64,000 nucleotides of DNA from DATKEJ01 sp963768715 (GCA_963768715.1 CAVYJC010000008.1:310001-374000); one strand, 5' to 3'; shown: positions 53,691 through 63,640, counted from the stretch's first letter. Numbers and translations are program-made. Notes: generated by a model from the sequence alone, not told the origin.

Positions 53691-55086
53691 ATCCGGTTGA
53701 CTTCAGATCCACCTCTATCTGTTCCAGCGTCCTGCCCTTGGTTTCTGGCACGACCTTCGCGACAAACCACACGACCGGCAGTGTAATCGCGGCGAACAGC
53801 CAGAAGGTGCCCGATGCGCCGAGTGTTTCGAGGAACCAGGGGAAGGTTTGTCCGACAACTGCATTGGAAAGCCAGAGGGTCATCGTCGCGATGGACATGG
53901 CGCGCCCGCGTATTCGCACCGGATAGATTTCGGCGAGGATGACCCACACGACCGGTCCATACGAAAACGAAAAGCACGCGCAGAAGAGCAGAATCAGTGC
54001 GACGACGAGGGCTCCGGACGGATGGCCGGCCTGAAACAGCAACCCGAGAAGAGCGAGGGAGAGAATCGTGCCTGACATCCCGGTCAGCAAGAGGGGCTTC
54101 CGCCCGAGTTGATCGACTTTCCATATCGCTACGAGCGTGAACAGCACAATGGTGACGCCGATCGTCACTTGCGCCCCGAGCGCGTCGCTTATTGTGAATC
54201 CGGCCTCGGCGAAGATGCGGGGACCGTAGTAGATGATGACGTTGATGCCGCTGAACTGGGATGCAGCCGCCAGCACCATCCCGATCACCAGCAAAGGGCG
54301 CACGCGAGGTTCGAAGACCGCTCTGATGCGTGCGCTTCCGTGTGCGACGACGTCACGAATGGCATTCAGCTCAATGCGCGCTGCGTCCTTACCGCTCACG
54401 CGCGAAAGAACTGCCATCGCGTCCCGGTCGCGACCCCGGCTGACCAGCCATCGCGGGCTGCGGGGCACGAGCATAAGCAGCCCGAAGAAGAGAGCCGCCG
54501 GCACGGTTTCCGACCCGAACATGACGCGCCATACTTCCTCATGAATAATCCAATTGAGGAAGCCTACGTCGTTCAGGGCCGTGCCTACCGAGAGCGATTG
54601 CCAGAAGGCATTGCAGAAGTAGGCGATGAGAATGCCGAGCGTGATGGCGAACTGGTAGAGCGAGACCAGGCGACCGCGGATGCGGGCGGGTGAAAGTTCG
54701 GCGATGTAGAGTGGCGACAGCATGGAGGCGATGCCGACACCGATCCCTCCCACGAGCCTTGCAGCAACGAGCAGCGACAAGGAAGGCGGGATCATCGAAA
54801 AGACCGCCGAAAGGAAGAACAATGCCGCCGAAAGCATGAGTGTGGGCTTGCGCCCGAATCTGTCACTCGCTGCCCCCGCAAACGAAACGCCGACGACGCA
54901 ACCGATGAGGGCTGAACTGACAAGCCATCCCTCCATTCCGGCCGTCAGATCGAACTGTAACTTCAAGTATCCGACAGCACCCGAAATGACAGCCGTGTCG
55001 AATCCGAAGAGAAAACCGCCGAGTGCGGCAACGAAGGAAACGAGGCCGAGATAGGCGGATGAGTGTTGCGGAGAATCAGAGCTCAA
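53689..55086 (-). CDS. MFS sugar:proton symporter
   Basis: A 465-residue twelve-helix transporter of the sugar porter family: GFLFGFDTAVISGA in the first helix, DRFGRKP between helices 2 and 3, PLYIAELSPARIRGRLVS between helices 4 and 5, QFSGINVIIYYGP in helix 7, and PETKGRTLEQIE near the C-terminus. These are the hallmarks of XylE/AraE/GLUT-type carriers for xylose, arabinose or glucose. A remnant of an SGNH hydrolase lies just upstream. Confidence 0.92.
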   Translation of the reverse strand: MSSDSPQHSSAYLGLVSFVAALGGFLFGFDTAVISGAVGYLKLQFDLTAGMEGWLVSSALIGCVVGVSFAGAASDRFGRKPTLMLSAALFFLSAVFSMIPPSLSLLVAARLVGGIGVGIASMLSPLYIAELSPARIRGRLVSLYQFAITLGILIAYFCNAFWQSLSVGTALNDVGFLNWIIHEEVWRVMFGSETVPAALFFGLLMLVPRSPRWLVSRGRDRDAMAVLSRVSGKDAARIELNAIRDVVAHGSARIRAVFEPRVRPLLVIGMVLAAASQFSGINVIIYYGPRIFAEAGFTISDALGAQVTIGVTIVLFTLVAIWKVDQLGRKPLLLTGMSGTILSLALLGLLFQAGHPSGALVVALILLFCACFSFSYGPVVWVILAEIYPVRIRGRAMSIATMTLWLSNAVVGQTFPWFLETLGASGTFWLFAAITLPVVWFVAKVVPETKGRTLEQIEVDLKSTG

Positions 55087-55141
55087 AACTTATCCTGAAG
55101 ATCCAAGATCCCGAAGGTGATGTCTCCTCCGATCCCGCCAT

Positions 55142-55243
55142 CTACGATCGTCGGGTCATCCGGAACGACCTGCCATCGGCCCCTTCGGTGATGCTGTCAC
55201 CGAGAAAAACGACACGGCCTCTCACGACCGCGACCGCTGAAAA
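55142..55243 (-). pseudogene. SGNH hydrolase N-terminal remnant
   Basis: The minus-strand frame ends ...VVRGRVVFLGDSITEGADG and then stops at 55142-55144. GDSITEG is block I of SGNH/GDSL esterases, but no other block follows in any frame before the transporter start. Too short to be a gene; it looks like the leftover of a deleted neighbour. A chance match is possible because only about ten residues are informative. Confidence 0.35.
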
Positions 55244-55273
55244 TCCGTACTGGGAGGGGAGAAAGCAAAAAGC

Positions 55274-55315
55274 GCTAAACGCTAAACCTCGAACCTCGAA
55301 CCTCGAACGCCGAAC
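55274..55315. repeat. Heptamer array
   Basis: Six 7-mers: GCTAAAC twice, CTCGAAC three times, GCCGAAC. It lies in the region between the transporter and the T9SS protein genes; besides it and the SGNH remnant this gap shows no gene. Confidence 0.85.
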
Positions 55316-55532
55316 AATGCTTTCCGCTTGATCCTCGGCGCCGGCCAATCTACATTCGATTCCAGGAAGGCAACCCACCCGGATGTTCGCGGCGACCGTG
55401 GCGGAGGCGACCTGCAACGTGATTGCACGCCCCGGATCGAGAGCGACAGATTCGATCACTCCTTGGACTATAGCTGGGAGCCAGGTGCGAGGCACGTCCC
55501 TCGCGTCCGGATGCTCGAAATTGGAGGCACAC

Positions 55533-58500
55533 ATGCAGACTGGAATTCGCACCATCGCAATACTCTTAGTGCCGACGTTGACACTTGTCCTGGCAGGTTC
55601 TGTACTCGCCCAACAGTCCGTCACGTCGTTTACGCTCGTCAACGCCGATACCGATCTCGATATTGGCCCCCTTGCTGACGGAGACACGCTCAACTATGCG
55701 ACACTGCCGACGCTCAATCTCAGTGTCCGAGCGAATACGAGTCCCGACCCTGTTGGAAGCGTCCGCTTCGGTTATGACGGGAACGACTCGTATCGAACCG
55801 AGAGTATCGCTCCGTACGCGCTGTCAGGGGACACGGACGGTGACTACAATCCGTGGACGCCGGCGCTCGGAGGTCATCTTCTCACTGCCACGCCCTGGAC
55901 AGGTTCGGGAGCAACCGGGACGGCCGGCACGCCGCTCGCGATCGCCCTTTTCGTCGTAAACGAAGACGGGGGCGGAGATCCGCCGCCTTCCTGCGACCCG
56001 GTCACAAACACGTGGAGCGTCACCGGTGAGTTGAAACAATGGCACCCGCTCACCATCAGTTTCGACGGCCTCTGTTCGGGCGAGAATGCGAGCCCAAATC
56101 CATTCCTTGATTTCCGGCTCGAGGTCACGTTTTCACACCCTTCGAGTGGGACCTCCTACGAGGTGCCGGGTTATTTCGCAGCCGACGGCGATGCAGCAGA
56201 ATCGAGCGCAAGCGTTGGCACGATCTGGCGTGTCCATTTCACGCCCGATCGAACCGGCCTTTGGAACTACACCGCTTCATTTCGTTCGGGTGACGGTGTC
56301 GCCATCGATCCGGATCCCGCCGCGGGAACGCCCGTCGCGTTCGACGGTGCCGGCGGCTCATTTTCAATCAATGCATCTGACAAAGCGGGCCGCGATCTTC
56401 GGGGCAAGGGATTTCTTCGCCATCCGACGGGACACTACCTCCAGTTTGACAACGGTGACTATTTCCTCAAGGGCGGAGCCGACAGTCCCGAGAATTTTCT
56501 CGCCTACGCAGACTTCGACAGCACATACAACGCCGGGGGGACGAACTATGTGAAGTCGTACACGGCGCATCTGGCCGACTGGGTGTCCGGCGATCCCACC
56601 TGGCAGGGCACGAAGGGCAAAGGGATAATCGGTGCGTTGAACTATCTCGCCTCGAAAGGAATGAACTCGGTCTATTTCCTCACGATGAATGTCAACGGGG
56701 ATGGACAGGACGTCTGGCCGTGGACCAGCCACATTGAGCGGTATCGCTACGACGTTTCCAAGCTGGACCAGTGGGAAATCGTGTTTTCGCACATGGATCT
56801 CAAGGGCATCCTCCTGCATGTCGTGACACAGGAAACAGAGAATGACCAGCTTCTCGATGGGGGAGCGTTGGGACCGGAGCGAAGGCTCTACTATCGAGAG
56901 CTCATTGCCCGGTTTGGACATCATCTTGCGATCAATTGGAATCTCGGCGAAGAGAACACAAACAGCGACGCGGAGCGGAAAGCGTTCGTTGACTACTTCC
57001 ATGGGCTCGATCCTTACGATCACCCCATCGTGGTTCACACGTTTCCTGGGAGTAAGAATGGTGTCTACACGCCGTTGTTGGGCTATCCGAACTTCGATGG
57101 GCCGTCTCTCCAGATGGCGGACATGGCGGACACGCATTCCGAGACTCTGAAGTGGGTAGAGAATTCGGCCACCGCAGGTTTGCCGTGGTTTGTCAGTCTC
57201 GACGAAATAGGCCCGTCAAACACAGGCGTTGCACCCGACGGCACGGGAGACAACCACGATCAGGTTCGACATCACGCCCTGTGGGGCAATTTGATGGCCG
57301 GTGGCGCCGGAGTCGAGTGGTATTTCGGTTACAGCTATCCCAACAGCGATCTGACGGCCGAGGATTGGCGCAGCCGCGATGAGATGTGGGACTATACGCG
57401 GTTTGCCCTCCAGTTCTTTCAGGACTACCTGCCGTTTACCGAGATGGCGGCCGCTGATTCATTGAGTGCTGCAGCCGACGACTACGTTTTTGCAAAGTCG
57501 GACAGCGTGTACGCGCTCTATCTGCCGAATGGAGGCACCACGGATCTCACGCTTCCGGCCGGCGACTTCGATGTGCGATGGTACAATCCCCGAACGGGTG
57601 GCGTCCTGCAACTGGGAAGCGTGGCCAGCGTGACCGGAGGTGCAGCCGTCTCGTTAGGGGATCCGCCCGCCGAGCCCCTTCTGGATTGGGTAGCCCTCGT
57701 TACTGCATCGGCGCCGTCTCCTCCCGTGATTGTCGACTACGTGGCGGCTTCGGATCAGTTGGTGTCCGGCTCCGTGTCTGGGGACTACACCGATACGCAC
57801 GCGGACGATGGGAGCTTCGAGATTCTCACGGAAGAGGAGACGGGCGGCAAGCCGACGAGCAGGACAAGCCTGCTCGAACATAGATGGACCTTCAACCTTC
57901 TCGCCGGAACGAGCACGGTATTTTTTGTGTCAGGTTACCGTGATGACAATACCGATGGAGACGACTTCCGATTCGAGTATTCGACCGACGGCACAAATTT
58001 CGCAACGCTTCTGACTGTGAGTTCTTCTGTCGACTCCGTCTATCAAGTGCCCCTGCCATCGAGTCCGGGGGGACTGGTCTACGTACGCGCCGTGGACACG
58101 AATCGAGGGCGGGGAGCGCGGTCAAAGGACAAGTTGTACGTCGACCACATGTACTTCCAAACGGTCACGGGAATGACGGCGCCGGAGGCTGAATTTTCGG
58201 CCGATCCCACCTCGGGAGGCGCACCATTGGCTGTCCAATTCTTGGACCTGTCAATCCACCAACCGACGGCTTGGCTGTGGGACTTCGGGGACGGAAATAC
58301 CTCGACTGAAGAGAATCCCAACCACGTCTATGAGTCGAGCGGGGATTTCGACGTCGAGTTGACGGTTACCAACGGGGAGGGGTCCGATGCCGTGACCAAA
58401 CTCGCTTACATCACAGTAACGACGCTGCCACTTGTCCATGTCGCAGACATCACTGTGGATCGATCGGGGTCAAAGTGGGTGCGCGGCACCGCGGTTGTGA

Positions 58501-59042
58501 CGGTGCATGACGCCAGTGGATCGCCGGTTCCGAGCGCCACGGTCGCCGGTGAATTCTCTTCTCCAAATCCGGCTGCGTTCAGTGCGGTTACTGACGGCGC
58601 CGGCATAGCGAACTTCCGGTCTGACCGCACCCGAACGCCGCCGTCGAACTGGTGCTTCGAGGTAACAAACGTGTCGCTGACAGGGGCCGTCTATGATGCA
58701 GCATCGAACGTCTTCACGGTCCGCTGCGAGGATGGTTCGGGTTCGGCGCCCGAGCGCCTATCAAAGGATTTGGGGCAGCCCACGCTAGGCATGCTGCAGA
58801 ATCACCCGAATCCGTTCAATCCTTCGACAGTGGTTTCATTCAGTCTGGATCGGCCTCGGAGTGTTCGTCTTGAGATCTTCGATCAGATCGGACGACGAGT
58901 CGCTCTACTTGTCAACGGACCGCAGGAAGCGGGCGTGCACGAGATACCGTGGAATGCCTCGGAAAACGCCACCGGGATGTATCTCTATCGACTGATCGCG
59001 GATGAATACGTGGAGACAAGGACGATGCTGCTCTTGAGGTGA
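55533..59042 (+). CDS. Large T9SS-exported protein: DUF5060, glycosidase-like barrel, collagen-binding-like domain, PKD and sorting domain
   Basis: About 1169 residues from ATG 55533 (signal peptide ending VLAQQ). In order: Ig-like domain (residues 30-130), DUF5060 at about 150-280 (SVTGELKQWHPLTISFDG, GYFAADGDAAESS), a TIM-barrel region at 290-650 with NWNLGEENTNSD and FVSLDEIGPS, where acidic residues lie at the usual beta-strand ends, a putative collagen-binding-type domain at 660-740 (VRWYNPRTGG), a discoidin-like beta domain, a PKD domain (WLWDFGDGNTSTEENPNHVY), a Big-like domain and the C-terminal sorting domain (NHPNPFNPSTVVSFSL). Probably a surface glycoside hydrolase. Starts further upstream in frame lack a signal peptide. 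Confidence 0.82.
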   Translation: MQTGIRTIAILLVPTLTLVLAGSVLAQQSVTSFTLVNADTDLDIGPLADGDTLNYATLPTLNLSVRANTSPDPVGSVRFGYDGNDSYRTESIAPYALSGDTDGDYNPWTPALGGHLLTATPWTGSGATGTAGTPLAIALFVVNEDGGGDPPPSCDPVTNTWSVTGELKQWHPLTISFDGLCSGENASPNPFLDFRLEVTFSHPSSGTSYEVPGYFAADGDAAESSASVGTIWRVHFTPDRTGLWNYTASFRSGDGVAIDPDPAAGTPVAFDGAGGSFSINASDKAGRDLRGKGFLRHPTGHYLQFDNGDYFLKGGADSPENFLAYADFDSTYNAGGTNYVKSYTAHLADWVSGDPTWQGTKGKGIIGALNYLASKGMNSVYFLTMNVNGDGQDVWPWTSHIERYRYDVSKLDQWEIVFSHMDLKGILLHVVTQETENDQLLDGGALGPERRLYYRELIARFGHHLAINWNLGEENTNSDAERKAFVDYFHGLDPYDHPIVVHTFPGSKNGVYTPLLGYPNFDGPSLQMADMADTHSETLKWVENSATAGLPWFVSLDEIGPSNTGVAPDGTGDNHDQVRHHALWGNLMAGGAGVEWYFGYSYPNSDLTAEDWRSRDEMWDYTRFALQFFQDYLPFTEMAAADSLSAAADDYVFAKSDSVYALYLPNGGTTDLTLPAGDFDVRWYNPRTGGVLQLGSVASVTGGAAVSLGDPPAEPLLDWVALVTASAPSPPVIVDYVAASDQLVSGSVSGDYTDTHADDGSFEILTEEETGGKPTSRTSLLEHRWTFNLLAGTSTVFFVSGYRDDNTDGDDFRFEYSTDGTNFATLLTVSSSVDSVYQVPLPSSPGGLVYVRAVDTNRGRGARSKDKLYVDHMYFQTVTGMTAPEAEFSADPTSGGAPLAVQFLDLSIHQPTAWLWDFGDGNTSTEENPNHVYESSGDFDVELTVTNGEGSDAVTKLAYITVTTLPLVHVADITVDRSGSKWVRGTAVVTVHDASGSPVPSATVAGEFSSPNPAAFSAVTDGAGIANFRSDRTRTPPSNWCFEVTNVSLTGAVYDAASNVFTVRCEDGSGSAPERLSKDLGQPTLGMLQNHPNPFNPSTVVSFSLDRPRSVRLEIFDQIGRRVALLVNGPQEAGVHEIPWNASENATGMYLYRLIADEYVETRTMLLLR

Positions 59043-59146
59043 TGGCGCGTGCCGCCTGGCCTACTGCCTGAGTTCGGCCGCTGTCCGGACGAACGTAAGG
59101 TCCGGGATCGGTTGCCTCTGGCCCCAGAGGCGCACGAATCCGGTAC

Positions 59147-60916
59147 CTAGCCGGACCGCCATAGTTCTTTGATCCACGAAGCCGCGTAGCCGAATTCATT
59201 GTAGGCCAGAACGGTGGTCACCGTGGACGGATCGACGCTCCACGCCCCCGTGCCCCACGGTTCGAGGCCTATTGCCAGTCCGGCCGGTGTCGCGTGTACG
59301 CCAAGCCTGTCGAAGTTGCCTGGATCGTGGTCGACCGACAGCAAATCGGTGGGGTGTCGTCGGTCGATCCTGTCGATCGTATAGTCCCCTGATTCCGGAT
59401 CCTTCGACCAGAGAAGCGGCGGTTCGCCCAGCCAGACTACCTTCCCGCCGGCGGCCATGTATTGTCTGAGCAACGAGTTCGCAGAGCCGTCCGTAATCGC
59501 CTGCGGCAGGGTGTCGATAGCAGCGACGACGACCGAAGGTTCTCGATCTGCGACCCGCATCCGCATGAAGTTCGTCAGCGCACTCGCATCGAGAAGTTCA
59601 TAGTCGTCGAAGTAGTCGCGCACGGCCTCACCGCCGCGGAAAATCGCGCCTTCCGCAAGTTGTTCGTCCCAGTAAACCGCGCGATGGAAGGGCCGGTCTG
59701 CTCCGGCTACGACAGCATACACGCCTCCGTCGCCGCCTCCGAACACGATCAGGTCTTTTGTCAGCAGGGCTGATCCGCGGAGGGAGCCGCTGAAACGCTG
59801 CTTCCAGACGTATTCACCGGTCGTTCGATTGAGCGCGTGAAGCGTGCCCGCCGCATCGCCGAAATAGACGACTTCCCCGGCTATCACCGGAGAGAACCAA
59901 ACGGACGAGGTCGGCTTTCGCCACAGCTCCTTTCCGGTGGAAACGTCGACTGCCTGAACGAATCTGCCATCGGAGCTTCCTGCGAAGACGACCCCGTCCG
60001 CCACGGCCGGACTGGAAATGACCCAGGACACCTCGTGATTGAATCGCCAATGTTGGGTTCCGTCGGACGCGCTGAGGGCATAGAGATACCCGTCTCTCGC
60101 GCCGAACAGCACCGTCCCATCGGCAACCGCGGCCGAGGACTGGATCGTCCGTCGATCAAAGCCAAAGTCACCTGAGAATAGCGTCGCTCCTTCTGTCGCG
60201 AATTTCCATTGCTGCGTGCCGGCAGTGAGATCGATTGCATAGAAGTATCCGTCGGCGCTTCCGACATAGACGGTTCCGCCCGAGACGGCGGGCGAAGCGC
60301 GAACGCGACCGTCCGTCTGAAAACGCCAGATCAGCCGCCCGGTAGCTGCATCGATTTTGTAGACGCCTCCGTCTCCGGATCCGACAACGACTGTGTTGTC
60401 GACGACAGCCGGTGACGACGAATAGATGTCGCCGCTTTCATGTCCCCACGGAAAGGGTAGCGTAGCGGCACTCCGGATTTTCCACCTCACGCTGCCATCC
60501 GAGGTATCGAGAGATGAGATGACGCCATCTGACGACTGGAAGATCACTGACGACTTCCATACGGCGGGCGAAGAGTTCACGGATCCCGTCGTTCCACGGC
60601 GCCAGATTTCGCGTCCCGTCGCGGCATCGATCGCGTACAAATTGCCGTCCGAGCTTCCAACAAAGATCGTGTCGCCTTTGCAGGCAGGGGTGGAGATGAC
60701 CGGTCCATGGGTCGGGAATCGCCAGCGGAGGCCCTGATATCCATGAGCGGCGGGGATGTCGTAGACGCCGGTGTGTGACGGACCGCCACGGTACATCGAG
60801 GTTGCGGACGCGGCATCCTGCCCGGAAGCCGTCAGGTGCGACGACAGCAGCGCGAGCAGCGAGAGGAGGGTCGGTCGAAGCAACTGAAGCGAAGACGGCG
60901 GCGTGTTGTGATTCAT
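59147..60916 (-). CDS. PQQ-like beta-propeller protein with a C-terminal ThuA/GATase-like domain
   Basis: About 589 residues from ATG 60916 with a signal peptide (LLRPTLLSLLALLSSHLTASGQ). Residues 60-410 are PQQ-type repeats (VGSSDGNLYAIDAATGREIWR, VGSADGYFYAIDLTAGTQQWKF, FGARDGYLYALSASDGTQHWRF). From about residue 430 a different alpha/beta domain follows (VYWDEQLAEGAIFRGGEAVRDYFDD, ITDGSANSLLRQYMAAGGKVVWLGEP) similar to ThuA/GATase1-like domains. Exported; function unknown. It follows a membrane LytTR regulator on the same strand. Confidence 0.8.
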   Translation of the reverse strand: MNHNTPPSSLQLLRPTLLSLLALLSSHLTASGQDAASATSMYRGGPSHTGVYDIPAAHGYQGLRWRFPTHGPVISTPACKGDTIFVGSSDGNLYAIDAATGREIWRRGTTGSVNSSPAVWKSSVIFQSSDGVISSLDTSDGSVRWKIRSAATLPFPWGHESGDIYSSSPAVVDNTVVVGSGDGGVYKIDAATGRLIWRFQTDGRVRASPAVSGGTVYVGSADGYFYAIDLTAGTQQWKFATEGATLFSGDFGFDRRTIQSSAAVADGTVLFGARDGYLYALSASDGTQHWRFNHEVSWVISSPAVADGVVFAGSSDGRFVQAVDVSTGKELWRKPTSSVWFSPVIAGEVVYFGDAAGTLHALNRTTGEYVWKQRFSGSLRGSALLTKDLIVFGGGDGGVYAVVAGADRPFHRAVYWDEQLAEGAIFRGGEAVRDYFDDYELLDASALTNFMRMRVADREPSVVVAAIDTLPQAITDGSANSLLRQYMAAGGKVVWLGEPPLLWSKDPESGDYTIDRIDRRHPTDLLSVDHDPGNFDRLGVHATPAGLAIGLEPWGTGAWSVDPSTVTTVLAYNEFGYAASWIKELWRSG

Positions 60917-61042
60917 GACGGAGTAAACATTTCTGTCTTTCGGTTTCCGTCGTGCCATACCGGGGCGGGGGCGCTTGGGTTGCGCTCCACGCGGTGAGTT
61001 GCTCCATTTCCGCGACGAGTTGCTCTCGAGGTGGCGGTCAGG

Positions 61043-61885
61043 CTAGATCGATCGGCCGAGCGCGGATTCCAGGTTCTTCCGTCGCGACCTCGTGAGACGC
61101 ACGCGTGCACCACCCTCCATGACGATGAGGAAATCGCCATGCTCCAGGGCATGCAATTCGCGAATACGCGCAACTTGAACGATCGTCGAGCGATGGACAC
61201 GGACGAACTTGCTGGGATCGAGGAGGCGCTGGACCTTCTTCAGGGGGCGTCTTTCCTTGAGCGCCTTTCCGGTGACGTGATAAATCACATGATCTCCCGA
61301 GGCCTCGATCCATTCGATGTCCGCGGTCGGCACGACGAACGATCGGTTCAGTCCTCGTATCGTCATGTGATCCGAGTATCGGCCGCCCTCTGCCGGCGGA
61401 GCCCGCTCAACATCAGCAGCCTCGCCGGCAGCGGACGGCTTGTAGACGAGATGACCGATCCCTCCGATGGCGAAATACACGATGAGGGCCAAGGGGAGCC
61501 AGTTCGTCAGATTCTCGGCGGTGGTTTGTATCCAAACGTGAAAGGAGAGGGCATCCACCGTCGACGGGTACAGGGCGGGCCACGCCGCATTGATGACGAC
61601 GATGAAGCCCAATCCGAACAACAGATGAAGCGGCAGCGTCTTCTTCCACGACTTGCTCAGAAACGGCCATCGGCGAACCGACTGAAAGATGAACGGTGTT
61701 GCGATCATCCAGATGATCAGGATGGGAAGATCCCGCAGGGCTGCCTCGACGAGGGGGACCGGTTTTCCAGCCAGTCTTGAAGCTACAAAGTTCTGGAGCC
61801 CAACGACCAGGGCGACGATCGTCCATGTTCCGACGATCGCCACGGTGAACCTGACCTGTCGCTTTCTGAATACTGCCCTTTTCAC
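61043..61885 (-). CDS. Membrane-anchored LytTR-family transcriptional regulator
   Basis: A 280-residue protein. Four hydrophobic helices are at about residues 13-33, 49-68, 83-103 and 128-149. The C-terminal LytTR DNA-binding domain (residues 172-278) has VVPTADIEWIEASGDHVIYHV, KFVRVHRSTIVQVARI and VRLTRSRRKNLESAL. No receiver or kinase domain is present, so the membrane part is likely the sensor. The next gene downstream is the PQQ-propeller gene, a plausible target. Confidence 0.88.
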   Translation of the reverse strand: MKRAVFRKRQVRFTVAIVGTWTIVALVVGLQNFVASRLAGKPVPLVEAALRDLPILIIWMIATPFIFQSVRRWPFLSKSWKKTLPLHLLFGLGFIVVINAAWPALYPSTVDALSFHVWIQTTAENLTNWLPLALIVYFAIGGIGHLVYKPSAAGEAADVERAPPAEGGRYSDHMTIRGLNRSFVVPTADIEWIEASGDHVIYHVTGKALKERRPLKKVQRLLDPSKFVRVHRSTIVQVARIRELHALEHGDFLIVMEGGARVRLTRSRRKNLESALGRSI

Positions 61886-61984
61886 GAGGCCTCTGCAGCG
61901 GGGGATATTCCCCAGGTCGGCGGATCGGGTTGTGCGCCTAACCGCGGGATGATCCGTTCGCCGATTGCGAACGGTTCCTTTTGA

Positions 61985-62413
61985 TCAAGACTCGCTTTTG
62001 CTGCCGCGACCCAGCATCATGGCGATTACACCACCGCCTATGGCAATACGCACAGCGCCAATGATTGGGTCGACTAGCGTCGCTGTGAGATTGTAGGCGT
62101 TGGTGGTACCGAACATGGTGAGGTCAAAGGCCAGCGAGACGAGGAGGCCGAATATTGCTCCGGCTTGGGCGCCGGACGCGAACGTATTGATGTTGGCCCA
62201 TTTCGAGAAGATAATTGTGAGCAGGAATGCTCCACACAGTTCGCCGACAAACACCGCGACGAGACTTACATCGGCGACGTCCTTAGCGTATCCGGTGGCC
62301 GATCCTGCATTGGCTTCGAAGAATCCGGCAAACGCGAGCCCGTAGAAAAGGTAACCCAGCACAAAGGTCGTGATGGCGCCTGCGACGGCAGCTACGATAG
62401 ATTTGCTGTTCAT
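61985..62413 (-). CDS. Four-helix membrane protein of unknown function
   Basis: A 142-residue protein with four hydrophobic segments (about residues 5-27, 48-70, 83-103 and 112-133), beginning MNSKSIVAAVAGAITTFVLGYLFYG. It resembles DUF1761-like small membrane proteins. Glycine and alanine are abundant, which is common in tightly packed helices. No motif points to transport or catalysis. Spacing to neighbours (81 bases before the next start) does not show an operon. Confidence 0.7.
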   Translation of the reverse strand: MNSKSIVAAVAGAITTFVLGYLFYGLAFAGFFEANAGSATGYAKDVADVSLVAVFVGELCGAFLLTIIFSKWANINTFASGAQAGAIFGLLVSLAFDLTMFGTTNAYNLTATLVDPIIGAVRIAIGGGVIAMMLGRGSKSES

Positions 62414-62494
62414 GGTATGCGTGGTTTGGTAGAGGCGGAAAATGTACCTGAATGTAATCGGTGGGCCTGCTCCTGTACAAGTGAGGGGAAGAGG

Positions 62495-63640
62495 CTATCC
62501 CCGCTTCGTTCCGGCCAACAGCGCGAATCCCGGCGCGCGTCGAATCCGGATGGGCCGGCGTGTCTTGAGTTCGGCGCGTCGCATCCAGGACAACATTTCG
62601 TCCGCCGACCAGGCGCCACCGCCACTCGTGACGGCGAAATAGAAATTGAGGAGCGCAGTGAACTGGGCGGTCTTTCGCGACGATTCAGGGAGGATGAAGT
62701 CAGCGATTACGCAGACGCCGCCGGCACGGAGCGAACGCACAGCCTTCCTCAATAACTCCTGGTTTTGATCTGCATCGAAATGATGGACGAGATTTGCGAT
62801 GAACACGAGATCGTAAATCGCGTCACCGAGGTCATCCGTCAGGACGTTTCCGGACTCGAACGTCACACGATCACATATTCCTTCGCGATCCACCTGGCCT
62901 ATCGCCTCGGGAAGATCCATGACGACCGAACTGAGGCCGGCGTGTCGACGGCACATGGCGTCGGAGTAGAGGCCGTGGCTGCCTCCCACATCCAGAATCC
63001 GCGCTGCGCCGCGAGGAAGCGGCGTCTTGCTGACAATTTCCGAGATCGCGACGGAGGTGTGTGCCTTTTGGCCTCGGAGATACAGACTCCAGTCTTCCGT
63101 CGAAAGGTGACTGTGAAAATCAATCGGCTTGCCGTCACGCAGGTACACTTCGGCTTGATCGATGAGCCTCAGGTCGAGATAGCGATGTAGGATGGCATCG
63201 GTCAGGTCATGCTGACTGTCCCGAAGCAGCCATTTTCGGGCGGTCCGCGTCAGTGCGTACCTGCCGTTCTTGAGTCGCACGTAACCTACTCCCTGAAGCG
63301 CGTACAGGAGCTTTCGCGTTGCATGCGCATCCGTGCCGCATTTAGTAGCGACCTCGCCGTCGGTCAGGGCGCCGTCCGCAAGGGCTTCGAAAACCCCGAG
63401 GCGAACTCCCGCCATGATCGATCGTGACATCAGCAGCGCCACCAAGGTGTGGACGAGCGGATCCGGCACGAGTCCGATGGAATGAAGGAGACGCTCCAGG
63501 AGCGATTCCGAGACGAGATCGAGTCTCACCGTAGTAGATCGTGGCAGAGGTTCGAGTAACGAAACAAGGTAATGCAGGTCCCCCGATGTCTTCTCGCCGA
63601 AAAAGTGCGTGGCGAGATTCGGTTCTTTTTCGGGGTTCAC
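62495..63640 (-). CDS. SAM-dependent methyltransferase with N-terminal dimerisation domain
   Basis: A 381-residue O-methyltransferase-like protein. Residues 60-160 form a winged-helix dimerisation domain (VFEALADGALTDGEVATKCGTDAHATRKLL), as in acetylserotonin or polyketide O-methyltransferases. The SAM site is ARILDVGGSHGLYSDAM; VMDLPEAIGQVDREG and DLVFIANLVHHFD follow. The substrate may be a small hydroxylated or quinone-like compound. Its start overlaps the VOC gene stop by four bases, so the two are translationally coupled. Confidence 0.85.
   Translation of the reverse strand: MNPEKEPNLATHFFGEKTSGDLHYLVSLLEPLPRSTTVRLDLVSESLLERLLHSIGLVPDPLVHTLVALLMSRSIMAGVRLGVFEALADGALTDGEVATKCGTDAHATRKLLYALQGVGYVRLKNGRYALTRTARKWLLRDSQHDLTDAILHRYLDLRLIDQAEVYLRDGKPIDFHSHLSTEDWSLYLRGQKAHTSVAISEIVSKTPLPRGAARILDVGGSHGLYSDAMCRRHAGLSSVVMDLPEAIGQVDREGICDRVTFESGNVLTDDLGDAIYDLVFIANLVHHFDADQNQELLRKAVRSLRAGGVCVIADFILPESSRKTAQFTALLNFYFAVTSGGGAWSADEMLSWMRRAELKTRRPIRIRRAPGFALLAGTKRG

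Noticed and set aside
53284..53700. Long open frames through the heptamer arrays, on both strands
   Set aside because: A repeat of period 63 has no stop if one unit lacks it; the products are simple repeats (for example NTKHQIPNFGADRR) with no domain character.
55142..55693. 183-codon minus-strand frame over the T9SS protein start
   Set aside because: Most of it is the complement of the signal-peptide region and heptamers; only its last residues resemble an SGNH hydrolase and are listed as a remnant.
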